Assembly (NCBI RefSeq): GCF_031143425.1
Contig: NC_090442.1
Location: forward strand, 429,739,776-429,803,775
From: Pleurodeles waltl
Taxonomy: Eukaryota; Chordata; Amphibia; Caudata; Salamandridae
Direction of reading: 5' to 3'
DNA: 64,000 nt
The position numbers were made by a program, and so were the translations under genes. Within the stretch, counting starts at the first letter, position 1. Each line of letters opens with the position of its first letter. This document shows, one piece after another, positions 10,860-22,689 of this stretch. Under the pieces are notes generated by a model. It saw nothing but the letters and a program-made list of their open reading frames with translations, was not told the DNA's origin and did not search any database.

Positions 10860-12048
10860 GCAAAAAGTTTGAGACTTAGTTGACACCGGAGCGGAGGCCT
10901 CTTTGATTTATGGAAACCCTAGGAAGTTTAACGGACCGCATTACAGCATCACAGGGTTGGGGGAAGGCAGACCCCCGCTGTACAAACCACCGTACAAATG
11001 AAAATAGGGAGAACAGCAAAAATAGAATATACTGTGCTGATTGTGCATCTTTTGGAATACATACTGGGAATTGACATTTTGAAAGGAATGACTTTGTATT
11101 TGGATGATGGTTGTTATCAGTTTGAATCAAAAAGATACATTTCAGTGGCTGCCATGAAAGTGGGTCATTTAAAAATTCCCCCAGTGAAGGTGCCTCTGGC
11201 AACTAAAGTAATTCATTTGAAACAGTACCGAATTCCTGGAGGGCAAGATGAAATAAGTGAAACTATAAAAGACATGATTGAGGCTGCTGTAATAGCTCCA
11301 TCTAATACTGAATGGAACAATCTCCTCTGTTCCCAGACACCATAACTTTGATTGAATGAACACAGAAATATACAGGGACATGGTATGCCACCACAGACAT
11401 CGTCAATGCATTCTTCTCCATACCCTTGGTGCCAGAATGTCAAGAGTAAATTTCGTTCTCTCACTGCAGAAGGCAATTTAAAATGTTAACTTTGCCTCAG
11501 GGGTACATACATAGTTCCACTATCTGTCACCGGGTGGTGGCAGGGCACCTGGATGAAGCATCCGTTATTCCAGGTATGCAATTGACCCATTACATTGATG
11601 ATGTGATGATTCAGGGAGAGACAGAAGAACAGGTGCAGATTCAGTTGGAGAGAGTAGTGGAACTCTTGCAGAGTAAGGGGTAGATGATTAACACAGATAT
11701 GACACAAGGATAATCTCAAAATGTGACGTTTTGAGGCATTCAGTGGAATCAGAGACAAAGAGAGGTGTTACCACAAGCAAATCAAAAGATTCTCAAATTT
11801 GCCACACCCTGCACTAAGCAGGAAACACAGAGATTTATTGAATTGTTTGGTTTTTGGAGACAGCACATACCTCATTTGAGTCAGATCTTGGCCCCTCTGT
11901 GCAAAAAGTGACAAAGAAGAAACATGAGTTTGAATGGGGTGAAGAACAGCAGTGTGATTTTGATTTGGCAAAGGAAGCAATTCAACAGGCCTTAGACTTG
12001 TGGCCAGTGCAGGAGGGAGACATTGAGTTACATGTAACTGTTCAGGGA
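10860..12048 (+). pseudogene. Retroviral protease and reverse transcriptase remnant
   Basis: The aspartic protease active-site motif VDTGAEASLIYG lies at about 10877-10912. 10998-11345 carries the protease end and the start of the reverse transcriptase (VIHLKQYRIPGGQ). 11483-11683 carries the polymerase core with YIDD at about 11591-11602. 11854-12054 carries the thumb/connection part. Numerous stops separate the blocks. At 12048 the gene is cut by the insertion of element X, and coding similarity resumes at 14784. Confidence 0.8.
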
Positions 12049-12371
12049 TGTTAGAAATTGGGTTTTTGGTTGGCAGTCAGGTTATCCCCTGTCCAAGCAA
12101 AAGCCCTCACTCTAGTCAGGGTAAGTCACACACAATCCAAGATTATCCTGTGCCCACCCTCTGGTAGCTTGGCACGAGCAGTCAGGCTTAACTTAGAAGG
12201 CAATGTGTAAAGTATTTGTGCAATAAATCATACAATACCACCATATAGCACCACAAAAATACACCACACAGTGTTTAGAAAAATATATAATATTTATCAG
12301 GATAATTGTAGGTCAAAAAGAATAAAGTTGCAATGGGAAATTGTAGAGATATCACTGAAAAGTGATATAAA

Positions 12372-12960
12372 GGCGGTCATTCTGACCCTGGCGGTCAAAG
12401 ACCGCCAGGGCGGAGGACCGCAGGAGCACCGCCGACAGGCCGGCGGTGCTCCAATGGGGATTCCGACCGCGGCGGTAAAGCCGCGGTCGGACCGGCAACA
12501 CCGCCAGTGTACCGCCGCCCCATTGAATCCTCCAAGGCGGCGCAGCTTGCTGCGCCGCCGAGGGGATTCCGACCCGCCCTACCGCCATCCAGATCCCGGC
12601 GGTCCGACCGCCGGGATCCGGATGGCGGTAGGGGGGGTCGCGGGGCCCCTGGGGGCCCCTGCAGTGCCCATGCCACTGGCATGGGCATTGCAGGGGCCCC
12701 CATAAGAGGGCCCCTAAATGTATTTCACTGTCTGCTGCGCAGACAGTCAAATACGCGACGGGTGCAACTGCACCCGTCGCACAGCTTCCACTCCGCCGGC
12801 TCGATTCCGAGCCGGCTTCATCGTGGAAGCCTCTTTCCCGCTGGGCTGGCGGGCGGGAAAGTCAGAATTACCGCCGCGGTCTTTCGACCGTGGAACGGTA
12901 ACCTGACGGCGGGACTTTGGCGGGCGGCCTCCGCCGCCCGCCAAGGTCAGAATGAGGGCC
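12372..12960. mobile_element. Hairpin-rich Harbinger MITE (589 bp)
   Basis: The termini GGCGGTCATTCTGACC and the complement of GGTCAGAATGAGGGCC form inverted repeats, and AAA flanks both sides (12369-12371, 12961-12963). The right half is an almost unbroken run of hairpins: 12581-12629, 12652-12700, 12721-12753, 12755-12780 (12-base arms), 12784-12830 and 12833-12861. It is noncoding. Confidence 0.85.
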
Positions 12961-13250
12961 AAAGTGTCTTAAGTCTTTAGAATATAAACAAAGTCTCTTT
13001 CAAGCACAAGTACCTGGTTTAGAGTAGAAAAATCTCCTCAGAGGGCCACAAAGGAAGAGGTGCATGGAAAAAGGGTGTGTGCGTTGATTTCTCCCCAGCA
13101 CACACAAACTTGCGTCGTTATTTTCCACGCGGGGAAGTCGTGCGTCGTTTTCCGGCGCGCGGACAGTCTCTTTCTGTGGATCGCGGGGATTACCAGATGT
13201 CCCGGGTCTGTGCGTGGATTTTCCTGCTTGTTCTCCGGCTGCACGTCGGT

Positions 13251-13389
13251 CTGCGGGGCTGCGCGTCAAAATTACGATCTCATGGCAGGCGTCGCGTCGA
13301 TTTCTCCTCTAGAGGTCGGTCTGCGGGGCTGCGCATCGAAATTACGATCTCACGGCAGGCGTCGCGTCGATTTCTCCTCTAGATGTCGG
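13251..13389. repeat. 70-bp direct repeat pair inside element X
   Basis: Two adjacent copies start CTGCGGGGCTGCGC at 13251 and 13321 and are nearly identical. They are CpG-rich, unlike the surrounding LTR-like DNA. No second-copy counterpart is seen in the X copy at 27788-35094. Confidence 0.8.
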
Positions 13390-14783
13390 GCGCCGTTGTC
13401 CTTGCGAAGCCGTGCGTCGGATTTTCGGTCGTCCCAAGAGCGTCGCGTCGATCAGTGTCGGTGTGCGGCGTTTTTCTCGCCGCGGAACAAGCTGTGCGTC
13501 GAAATTTTCGGCGCACGGAGCGACCAAGTGAAAAAGAGAAGTCTTTTTGGTCCTGAGACTTCAGGGAACAGGATGCAAGCTCTATCCAAGCCCTTGGAGA
13601 GCACTTTCACAGCCAGACAAGAGTTCAGCAAGGCAGCAGGGCAACAGCAAGGCAGCAGTCATTTGTAGAAAGCAGACAGATGAGTCCTTTGAGCAGCCAG
13701 GCAGTTCTTCTTGGCAGGATGTAGTTTCTGGTTCAGGTTTCTTCTCCAGCAAGTGTCTGATGAGGTAGGGCAGAGGCCCTGTTTTATACCCAAATGTGCC
13801 TTTGAAGTGGGGGAGACTTTCAGTTCAATCCTGTCTGCCAGGGTCCCAGTAGGGGGTGTGGCAGTCCTTTGTGTGAGAGCAGGCCCTCCACCCTCCCAGC
13901 CCAGGAAGACCCATTCAAAATGCAGATGTATGCAAGTGAGGCTGAGTACCCTGTGTTTGGGGTGTGTCTGAGTGAATGCACAAGGAGCTGTCAACCAAGC
14001 CCAGCCAGACGTGGATTGTAAGGCACAGAAAGATTTAAGTGCAAAGAAATGCTCACTTTCTAAAAGTGGCATTTCTAGAATAGTAATATTAAATCCGACT
14101 TCACCAGTCAGCAGGATTTTGTATTACCATTCTGGCCATACTAAATATGACCTTCCTGCTCCTTTCAGATCAGCAGCTGCCACTTCAACAGTGTATGAGG
14201 GCAGCCCCAATGTTACCCTATGAAGGGAGCAGGCCTCACAGTAGTGTAAAAACGAATTTAGGAGCTTTACACTACCAGGACATATAACTACACAGGTACA
14301 TGTCCTGCCTTTTACCTACACAGCACCCTGCTCTAGGGGTTACCTAGGGCACACATTAAGGGTGACCTATATGTAGAAAAAGGGGAGTTCTAGGCTTGGC
14401 AAGTACTTTTAAATGCCAAGTCGAGGTGGCAGTGAAACTGCACACACAGGCCTTGCAATGGCAAGCCTGAGACAAGGTTAAGGGGGCTACTTAAGTGGGT
14501 GGCACAACCAGTGCTGCAGGTCCACTAGTAGCATTTAATCTACAGGCCCTAGGCACATGTAGTGCACATTACTAGGGACTTATAAGTAGATTAAAGAGTC
14601 CAATCAGGTATGATCCAGAGTTACCATGTTTAAAAAGGAAGACAGCAGATGCACTTTAGCACTGGTTAGCAGTGGTAAAGTGCGCAGAGTCTAAAAGCCA
14701 GCAAAACAGGGTCCAAAAAGTGGAGGGAGGCAGGCAAAAAGTTAGGGGTGACCACCCCAAGGCATGTCAGGTCTAACAAGGGA

Positions 14784-16264
14784 CAATATGCAAATTGAGT
14801 ATGTGGCAGAAACAAGGAAGGATGAGGGTGCCCCTAGGGTACTGGACTAGAAAACTACCTGACTCTGGGGAGCGCTATACTCCTTTTGAAAAACAGCTAT
14901 TGGCCTGACCTGGGCAAATAACACTAGGTCATAATGTAATTCTGAGACCTGAAATACCAATTATGCAATGGGCGATGAGATCACCTAAATCTCACCGTAC
15001 AGGACACACATAAGAGGCTATTATCATATGCTTGAAATGGTACATACAAGACAGGGAATGAGTAGGACCAGCAGGCACTGCAGACCTACATAAACAGGTT
15101 TCACAAGTCCCTGTAGAGGATGAGGAGAGGGTGCAGGAGGTACCACAGGTAAAAGAGTCACCAGTAAGATGGGGTGCGCCATTTTAATCCTTGTCCCCTG
15201 AGGATAGGACACATGTATGGTTTACCGATGGTTCATCCAAATACGTGGGTACCAAAAGACATTGGAAAGCAGTGTCATACAATCCAGTTACCAAAAAGTT
15301 GCTGACAACCACAAGGGAAGTTAAAAGTAGCCAATATGTGGAGTTGCACCCTGTGTATCAGGATCTAAAGCAAGAGCTGAGTCGGGCTTTACACTGATTC
15401 TTGGTCCACTGCCAATGGATTAGCCACTTGGCTTCCCACATGGCATGCACATAACTGGTTTATCCACTTAAAGGAAGTGTGGGGCAAAGAGTTGTGGCAG
15501 GAAATATGGTAAATGTTAGAAAAGAGTAAAGTCATAGTGTATCAGGTGGATGCTCATTGTCCTGTTGGCTCACTAGAATGCTGGTTCAATTCCCTTGCAG
15601 ACGACAAAGCCAAAATTTCAGAGACAGAAGTGGCAATACGGGATTCTGACTTGGTGGGGATGCCTAAATGGGCGCTCCAAAAATGTGGACATCTGGGAGA
15701 AAAAGCCATTTACAGGTGGGAAGAGATTAGAGGGATGCACATTTCCCTAGACCTGACAAAGATTGTAATTTTGCAATGTCCTATTTGTCAGCACACACAA
15801 CAGAGATCTGTCCCGCAAAAAGTCAAAGGTCAATTGGGGAGAGGAAAGTTAGCAGGACAAAAATGGCAAATTGATTACATTGAACCACTACTGATTAGTC
15901 GCGGGTGTCAATACGCCTGCACTGTGGTGGACACTTACTCTGGGTAGCTGATTGCTGTCCCTTGCAGACGTGCTACTCAGCACAATACTATCAGAACTTT
16001 GGACTTGTTAATGTTATACTATGGAGTACTACTGCAGGTCTAGAGTGACAATGGGTCACACTTCAAATCAAATTGGTGCAGGACTACTGTTCTCAGCACA
16101 ATATTGAGTGGATATCACATATTCCTTATTATCCACAGGCCTCAGGACTGATTGAGAGAATGAATGGCTTAATGAAAGCTCAATTGCGTATATTGTCTAA
16201 TGGAACTTTGAAAAACTTGAGAGAGCATTTAAATGAAACCCTCAAGATTCTGAATAACAGACCA
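14784..16264 (+). pseudogene. Retroviral RNase H and integrase remnant
   Basis: Reading resumes after the AGGGA duplication with SMWQKQ...RYTPFEKQLLA (RT-RNase H connection). 15191-15397 holds the RNase H core (WFTDGSSKYVG). 15513-15947 holds the integrase zinc-binding region (HLGEKA...CPICQHTQ) and the first catalytic Asp (WQIDYIEPL). 16073-16264 holds the Glu-containing block (PYYPQASGLIERMNGLMK). The provirus is interrupted at 16264 by the gypsy element. Many stops are present. Confidence 0.75.
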
Positions 16265-17032
16265 TGTCACAAACTGCACACTGCTTCTCACCTCTGGATG
16301 CAGTATTGGAAAAGACACCCGGTCTTCTGCTGGTTCTGGATAATCCCAGAAAGGGGTGACCCTTTCTAGTAGCCACCGTGCTGCTTGACAGAAAACGCCT
16401 AAGCAGACCGTACCCTCCAGAAGGAGTCCCAGAGGAAAAACCCCAAGAAATGGGAAAAAAACTCAAAACAGGAACTCCTGAACAGGAAGAAAAAACAGGA
16501 CTTGAAAACAGGACAAAAGGCAAAAATCACCAAAAGCGAAACAGGAACGATGAACTGGAGCGAATAGCACCACCAAAGGGAAGTGTTTGCAACGCAAGGC
16601 AGAGGAAGACTGAGTGACTTATATACTGGAAAACAGGAAGAGACCTCACAGGAAAATAAAACGACACCATCTTGAATTGGGAAAAGCCCATAGAAAAGAA
16701 TAGGACAAAAGGATGTACCATATAAAAAAGGGCATGCTGGGAAATGGAAACAGGAAGAAGACAACATGGAGACCCGCAGGAATACAGAGGAAATGAAGAA
16801 CACAGAAACCAAGAAGAAAGGAAAGAAAGAGACAAGAAAGAGACCACCACCGACAGAAGAAAGGAGAATCCCCTAAAATAGGTAAGGGTGACGCGACCAG
16901 GAGCACAAAACATGCTTCCTGGAACGCGTAGCCAAAACGGGGAAAAAACGCGGAGGACGGCACTCCGAAAATCAAAAGCGCGATCCGACCGCGGATGGAG
17001 AAAGAGGTGCTGCGGTGAGGCGCGGCGTCACA
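16265..17032 (-). repeat. 3' LTR of the gypsy chromovirus (768 bp)
   Basis: It is paired with 21369-22071. It is longer than its partner by about 65 bp, mainly a segment around 16858-16920 absent from the other LTR, and several substitutions separate the two. The insertion is therefore clearly older than the gypsy element at 27941-33092. Confidence 0.85.
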
Positions 17033-20000
17033 GTAGGTCCCCTCCCAGAGGCCTCAGGTTTGTCAGGGTGATGGGCAAAAAACAGGCAAACCAAGTGGGA
17101 AGCATGGACAGAGCAGGCATCCTCCCAAGAGCAGTCATTGAGAGGGTAGCCCTTCCAGCGGATCAAAAACTGCAGTCTGTTCCGAAAAAATCGGGACTCA
17201 CAAACTTCCTGTACTTCATATTCAGGATGGCCGTCCACAGAAAGAGGAGAAGGGCGCTGGAAGTATCGGTGGTATGGATCAGGAATGAAAGGTTTCAATT
17301 GGGACACATGAAAAACTGGATGAACCCTCCAAGTATGAGGCAACCGCAGTCGAACAGCAACAGGATTCAAGATTTGCCAAATCCGAAAGGGTCCATAAAA
17401 ACGTGGTTTGAATTTATTAAGAGAAAATCAGGAGGGTAGAAATCTGGAGGAAAGCCACACTTTGTGGCCTACTTGATATGAAGGTGCTGTCTGTCGATGA
17501 CGATCCGCTTTCTGCTTCATTGCTTGTTTAGAAGCTAAGAGAGTTGTATGGATTAGGCCCTGGATTTGGCGGATCCATCATGCAAAAGAAGTGACTGCAG
17601 GAACAAGAGAAATTTTACAGGGAACAGTGGACATGGCCCTAGGATAAAACCCATAGGTGCAATAAAAAGGTGTGGCCTTGGTCGCACTATGAACTGTGTT
17701 GTTATAGGAGAATTCGGCAAGGGCAAGAAAATCTGACCAATTACTTTGAGTGGCATTACAATAATATCTCAGATATTGCTGGAGCTCCTGATTCACTCGT
17801 TCAGTTTGACCATTAGTTTGTGGATAGAAACCAGAGGACAAGGACACCTCGATGTTTTATAAGGCACAAAAAGCTCTCCAGACTCGTGATACATATTGTG
17901 GCCCTCTGCCCGAAATGACCTCTTGTGGAAGACCATGGAGGCGGAAAATATCTCGGATTAATATGCGACTCATTTCAGGAGCTGTTGGTAATTTTTTCAA
18001 GGCTGTGAAGTGTGCCATCTTGGTGAAGGAATCAACTGATACCATAATTACATGGTTACCAGAAGAGGATGGTAAGGAACAAATGAAATCCGTGGAAAGA
18101 GTACACCAAGGAGCTGAGGGAACAGATAAAGGCATTCATAAACATGCTGGTTTAGTTCTGGGTGTCTTGGTCTGGGCACATACTGGACATGTTAAGATAT
18201 AGGTTTTTGTATCTTTCTTAAGGGAAGGCCACCAAAAAGATCATTGCAGCAGCTCCTGGGTCTTCTTGATTCCTCGATGTCCGGCTACCAGGGAATCATG
18301 ACACATTTGTAATAACTCCATCTGTACCTTTTTAGTAGGTACAAAAAGAGCCTTCTGATGATAGAAGTAATCATTTTCCTCCTGTAAGAAGGGTGTCACT
18401 TTATTCCATTCTGCAATAAGAAGAAACTGGTACTCAGATTTGACGCGTTCTTGAAAAGATTGAGTAGCTCCTATGATTCTACTGGACTCAATAATGTGTG
18501 GAGAGGAGATCTTAGCGGCATCTGCCACTATATTCTGGGAGCCAGGTATGTAAGTTATCACAAAATCATACTGGCTAAAAAAGAAGGCCCATCTTGCTTG
18601 GCGACTGTTGCGACACTGGAAACTTCGAAGACATTGTAAATTGCGTTGGTCAGTCCTGGCTTCAAAAGGTTCTCTTGTACCTATCAAGAAATACCTCCAT
18701 TCCTTACATGCTACCTTGAGAGCAAGTAATTCTCGTTTCAGTACTAAATAATTGCATTCTGCGTCTGTCAAAATATGAGAAAGACAGAATATAGGATGTT
18801 CAAATCCATTGTTGTCTTGTTTCTGAAGAAGAACTGCTCCTATGGCTCTGTCAGAGGCATCTGTCACAACTATACATTTTTTAGTAGTGTCAGGATGTCG
18901 CAGAATGGGTGCTTGGGTGAAGGACATCTTTAATTCTTGAAAGGCCCATTCAGCATTTTCGGTCCAGACAAAGCCCTTCTTCAAATTCTCTTTATTAATA
19001 ATTTGGGTAATGAAACTTTGTTGGTAGGCAAAATCCTGAATAAACTGGCGATAGAAGTTTGATAGCCCTAGAAAACATTGAGTTTTATTTACTGAAGATG
19101 GAGAAGGCCAGTCTAGGATGACTCTCACCTTGTCTGGGTCCATGGATATTCCGTGTTGATTGATACTGAATCCCAAATAATTTACTTCTGTCTTATGAAA
19201 TTCACACTTCTCTAGTTTACAATATAACTGATTCCTTTTAAGTCTTTCCAAGACCTGCAGTACATGTTCCGTATGTTGCTCAGGATTACGGGAATATATC
19301 AAGATATCATCCAGATAGATTACTACATAGTGATTTAATAAGTCAGAGAACACTGAATCCATGAATCGTTGGAAAACAGAAGGTGCATTGGTCAATCCAA
19401 AAAGCATGACACAATACTCATAGTATCCGAAGGGAGTACGGAAAACTGTTTTCCATTCATCTCCTTCTTTGATTCATAAAAGATGATAGGCACCCTTTAG
19501 ATCTAATTTGGTGAACATCTTGGCTCCTTGGATGGCATCCAATATATCCCGAATGAAGGCAAGGGATAACAATCGTTAATGGTTATTTTATTGAGTCCAC
19601 GAAAGTCGACACATGGAAGCAGATCTTTTGTCTTCTTGGGGACGAAGAAAAGAGGTGCCCCAGCAGGAGACGTAGAAGGAGCAATTAACCCATTCTGTAA
19701 GTTGTCATCTAGGTATTCCTCGAGCACCTTTTTTCTTGATCTGTCAATGAATACATTCGACCAAAAGGTACTACTTCATTGGGAACCAATAGAATAGCAC
19801 AATCATAGATTTGATGAGGAGGTAGAATGGGATTACTGGGTTTCTGAAAGATCCCAAAGTATTCCTGATAACAGTCTGGAACTCCTTGACTCATATTTAT
19901 AGTGTTATTAATATCCTTAGTTGACTGAAATGATCTTTTAGGAGACCAATAGGAGTTAGTTGAATAACAATTATGCTGACAAAACAAAGATGTTAAAGAT

Positions 20001-20467
20001 GTTGTTCTCGTTTCCCAATTGATATAGGGGTTGTGCCGGTTTAACCAGGGTTTTCCTAAAATCATTGTGTGATTCGGTGAGGCTATAAGGTCAAAGGCAA
20101 CATGTTCTTGGTGCCCCCCAAAACTCAAACAGAGCGTAGGGGTAGAGGCCACCACAGGACCAAAGGTTAAAGGAGAGCCATCAACCATATGTACCTGCTC
20201 AGGATTTTCTTTTAGAATACGTGGAATTCCTTTATTCTTAGCCCAGGTCTCATCCAAAACGATTACACTGGCTCCACAGTCTATAAGCACTAGGAGGTGT
20301 TCTTCTTGACTTTGTGAACATTGCAACGTGACCGAAAGGATAAACAAGGTGGACATACTTTCTCTGGAGGAAGATATCAATGGTACTTCAGCTCCTCCCG
20401 TCTCCTTCCTCCTTACAGGGGACAGGAGTTGACGTTTCCCGAAGATCTGGAGGGATGAACAGGGCAA
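16972..20467 (-). pseudogene. Gypsy chromovirus pol remnant with chromodomain
   Basis: Protease motif LIDCGAS (20467-19709 block); RT start block (PAGAPLFFVPKK, 19727-19503); RT core with YLDD, then RNase H with VVTDASDRAIGA and the integrase zinc region (CHDSLVAGHRG, 19407-18241); integrase core (18135-17578) with the first Asp in the STDF block and the Glu in FYPQTNGQTERVNQEL. The usual second catalytic Asp block reads SGRGPQ, so Asp appears to be replaced by Gly. The C-terminus (17370-16972) has a chromodomain (FLIRWKGYPLNDCSWED), which targets integration to marked chromatin in this lineage. Frameshifts at about 19710 and 19500 and several stops inactivate it. Confidence 0.85.
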
Positions 20468-21330
20468 CTACAAATCAGATGGCCAGCTTTGCCACAATAG
20501 AGACAAAGTCCTTTTCGTCTTCTATCCTCCTTTTCTGATTCAGTCAATGGACCACGGACGAGGTCAATCTGCATGGGTTCTTTTGTGGCAGATGGAGAGG
20601 CTTCGGAAGGGACATCGTCCGTTTGCCGACTGCTGGTACGATAATTACCAGGTTAGTGTGGAACTCGGGTTCTTCTTTCCATCTTGCGCTCTTGCAGTCT
20701 ATATTCAATGTTCATGACTTTGTCCATTAATTCTTTTAAGGAACGGGCTGGAGTGGAATGTACTAATTCATCTTTAATTTCTTCATGCAGACCTCGGCAG
20801 AAAAAGGTTAGAAAGGTGCGTTCCACCCAAGAGGTTTCAGTTGCCAACTGTTTAAAACGGGTTATATACAGCAGAACGTCCTGATTGCCCTGCAGTATGT
20901 CACATAAGGCCTTCTCAGCCGCTGCTTCCACCCCAGGCCTTTCAAACATCTGTTTGACGAGATTCAAGAAAGCAGGATAATTAGTCAGGACTGGATCTTC
21001 CGCAGAGACCAGAGGAGTCACCCAAGCAAGTGCAGGACCAGACAAGGCACTGATCAGATAGCCCACCGTAACCTTATTGGAGGAAAATTGGAGTAGACGA
21101 AAAGCAAAGAAGACCGTTAGGGCATCCAGAAACTCCTTTATCTTCTAAGGATCTCCTAAATATCGAGGAGTAGCAGCAGATACAGGTGGTATGTCCATTG
21201 ACCGGGAAGACAGGCCTTGTCGTAGTGCAGTGTTTTCAGCCCGCAATTGCTGTAACTCTTGAGCTTGTTGTTGGACTGTCTGCAACATGGCTTGTGTATT
21301 TTCTGCCGTATCTCCCTGTTGTCCTTCCAT
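20440..21330 (-). pseudogene. Gypsy chromovirus gag remnant
   Basis: The likely start is the ATG at 21330 (MEGQQGDTAENTQ), followed by a Gln-rich coiled-coil stretch. An in-frame TAA lies at 21147-21145. The retrotransposon-gag domain follows in the same frame (20653-21066, with ALAWVTPL and FKQLATETSW). A second in-frame TAA at about 20655 precedes a CCHC zinc knuckle (CLYCGKAGHLIC, about 20510-20460). Nucleocapsid-type knuckles bind the RNA genome. Confidence 0.8.
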
Positions 21331-21368
21331 GGCTGCCTCGCAACGCGGAATCTTTTGACGTTGCAATC

Positions 21369-22071
21369 TGTCACGAACTGCACACAGCTTCTCACCTCTG
21401 GATACAGGATTGGAAAAGACACCCGGTCTTCTGCTGGTTCTGGATAATCCCAGATAGGGGTGACCCTTTCTAGTAGCCACTGTGCCGCTTGACAGAAAAC
21501 GCCTAAGCACACCGTACCCTCCAGAAGGAGTCCCAGAGGAAAAACCCCAAGAAATGGGGAAAAAACCTCAAAACAGGAACTCCTGAAAAGGAAGAAAAAA
21601 CAGGACTTGAAAACAGGACAAAAGGCAAAAATCACCAACAGCGAAACAGGAACAACGAACAGGAGCGAAGAGCACCACCAAAGGGAAGTGTTTGCAACAC
21701 AAGGCAGAGAAAGACTGAGTGACTTATATACTGGAAAACAGGAAGTGACCTCACAGGAAAATGAAACAACACCATCTTGAATTAGGAAAATCCCATAGAA
21801 AAGAATAGGACAAAAGGATGTACTATAAAAGAAAAGGGCATGCTGGGAAATGGAAACAGGAAAAGACAACATGGAGACCAGCAGGAATACAGAGGAAATG
21901 AAGAACACAGAAACCAAGAAGAAAGGAAAGAAAGAGACAAGAAAGAGACCACCACCGACAGAACGCGTCGCCAAAACGGGTAAAAAACGCGGCGGACGGC
22001 GCTCCAAAAATCGGAAGCGCAATCCAACCATGGTCGGAGAAAGAGACGCCGCGGTGAGGCGCGGTGTCACA
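21369..22071 (-). repeat. 5' LTR of the gypsy chromovirus (703 bp)
   Basis: Its terminal bases match the other LTR (start TGTGACACC on the minus strand). Downstream on the minus strand the text GATTGCAACG follows directly; I cannot assign it to a particular tRNA primer. Confidence 0.85.
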
Positions 22072-22076
22072 GACCA

Positions 22077-22640
22077 TTAACAAATGCTGAAACACCCCTG
22101 ATGCGAAACTTAACTCCAGCTTTGCAAATACAACCACACATGGCCACGAATACCATCACATACTGGGGAACAAAGCCTGGAACCTTAGATCCTTACAGAG
22201 CCAAACCCGAATCTGCAGGTCTTGACTTACATGCTTTACAAGCCTACAGACTGAAACCATGAGACATAGCACTGTGTGAGCATTTCGGATTGATTGCTCC
22301 CAGATCTGGGTTGGCCCTCAAAGGTATTCAGAGTTTAGGGGGAGTGACTGATGCAGATTACCAAGGAGAAAATTCTGGTAAATAGTGGAGAAGTTGATTT
22401 ATTCATACAAATTGGAGACAGAATTGCCAAACTTGTCATAATTCCAGTTTATGGTGGAATGGTGATGAAGGGGACTGCCCCAGCCCTTCTTACTGTACGT
22501 GGGGAGGGTGGATTTGGTTCAACTGACAAACACCCTGGGGCTAAAGTGTGGGTGGAATCCCCAAATGGATCCCCAGAACCTGCAGACATTATAGCAAAGG
22601 GCCCCAATAATGTCCTGCTGATCAAGAAACCAGGAAATTA
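22077..22640 (+). pseudogene. Retroviral dUTPase downstream of integrase
   Basis: dUTPase hydrolyses dUTP to dUMP and lowers uracil incorporation into viral DNA. All five family motifs can be read in order: ESAGLDLHA (about 22210), APRSGLALKGI (about 22300), GGVTDADYQGE (about 22340), GDRIAKLVI (about 22415) and RGEGGFGSTD (about 22500). One stop at about 22260 and one frameshift near 22365 break it. A further 35 or so residues follow motif 5. It lies between integrase and env, the position known from ERV-L-type elements, not inside protease or between RT and integrase. The gypsy insertion separates it from the integrase. Confidence 0.8.
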
Positions 22641-22689
22641 AAATAGGAACAAATTCCAGCTGATAAATGTTATTTGCGAGAATGATCAT

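Larger units (their letters stand above)
12049..14778. mobile_element. Solo-LTR-like element X, copy 1 (2730 bp including a MITE)
   Basis: It begins TGTTAGA and ends TCTAACA, and is flanked by the 5-bp duplication AGGGA (12044-12048, 14779-14783): the signature of an integrase-inserted LTR. Without the internal MITE it is about 2.14 kb, and copy 2 (27788-35094) without its insertion is also about 2.15 kb. There is no coding sequence, and the interior has a 70-bp tandem pair. I infer a very long solo LTR of an unidentified LTR retrotransposon or retrovirus. Confidence 0.8.
16265..22071 (-). mobile_element. Ty3/gypsy chromovirus, minus strand (5807 bp)
   Basis: LTRs at both ends start TGTGAC and end GTCACGAACTGC-like in the minus orientation. 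The element is flanked by the 5-bp duplication GACCA (16260-16264, 22072-22076). In order on the minus strand: LTR (22071-21369), gag, CCHC knuckle, protease, RT, RNase H, integrase, chromodomain, purine-rich tract (about 17050-17033), LTR (17032-16265). It inserted into the integrase/dUTPase part of the older retrovirus. All coding blocks carry stops or frameshifts. Confidence 0.9.
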
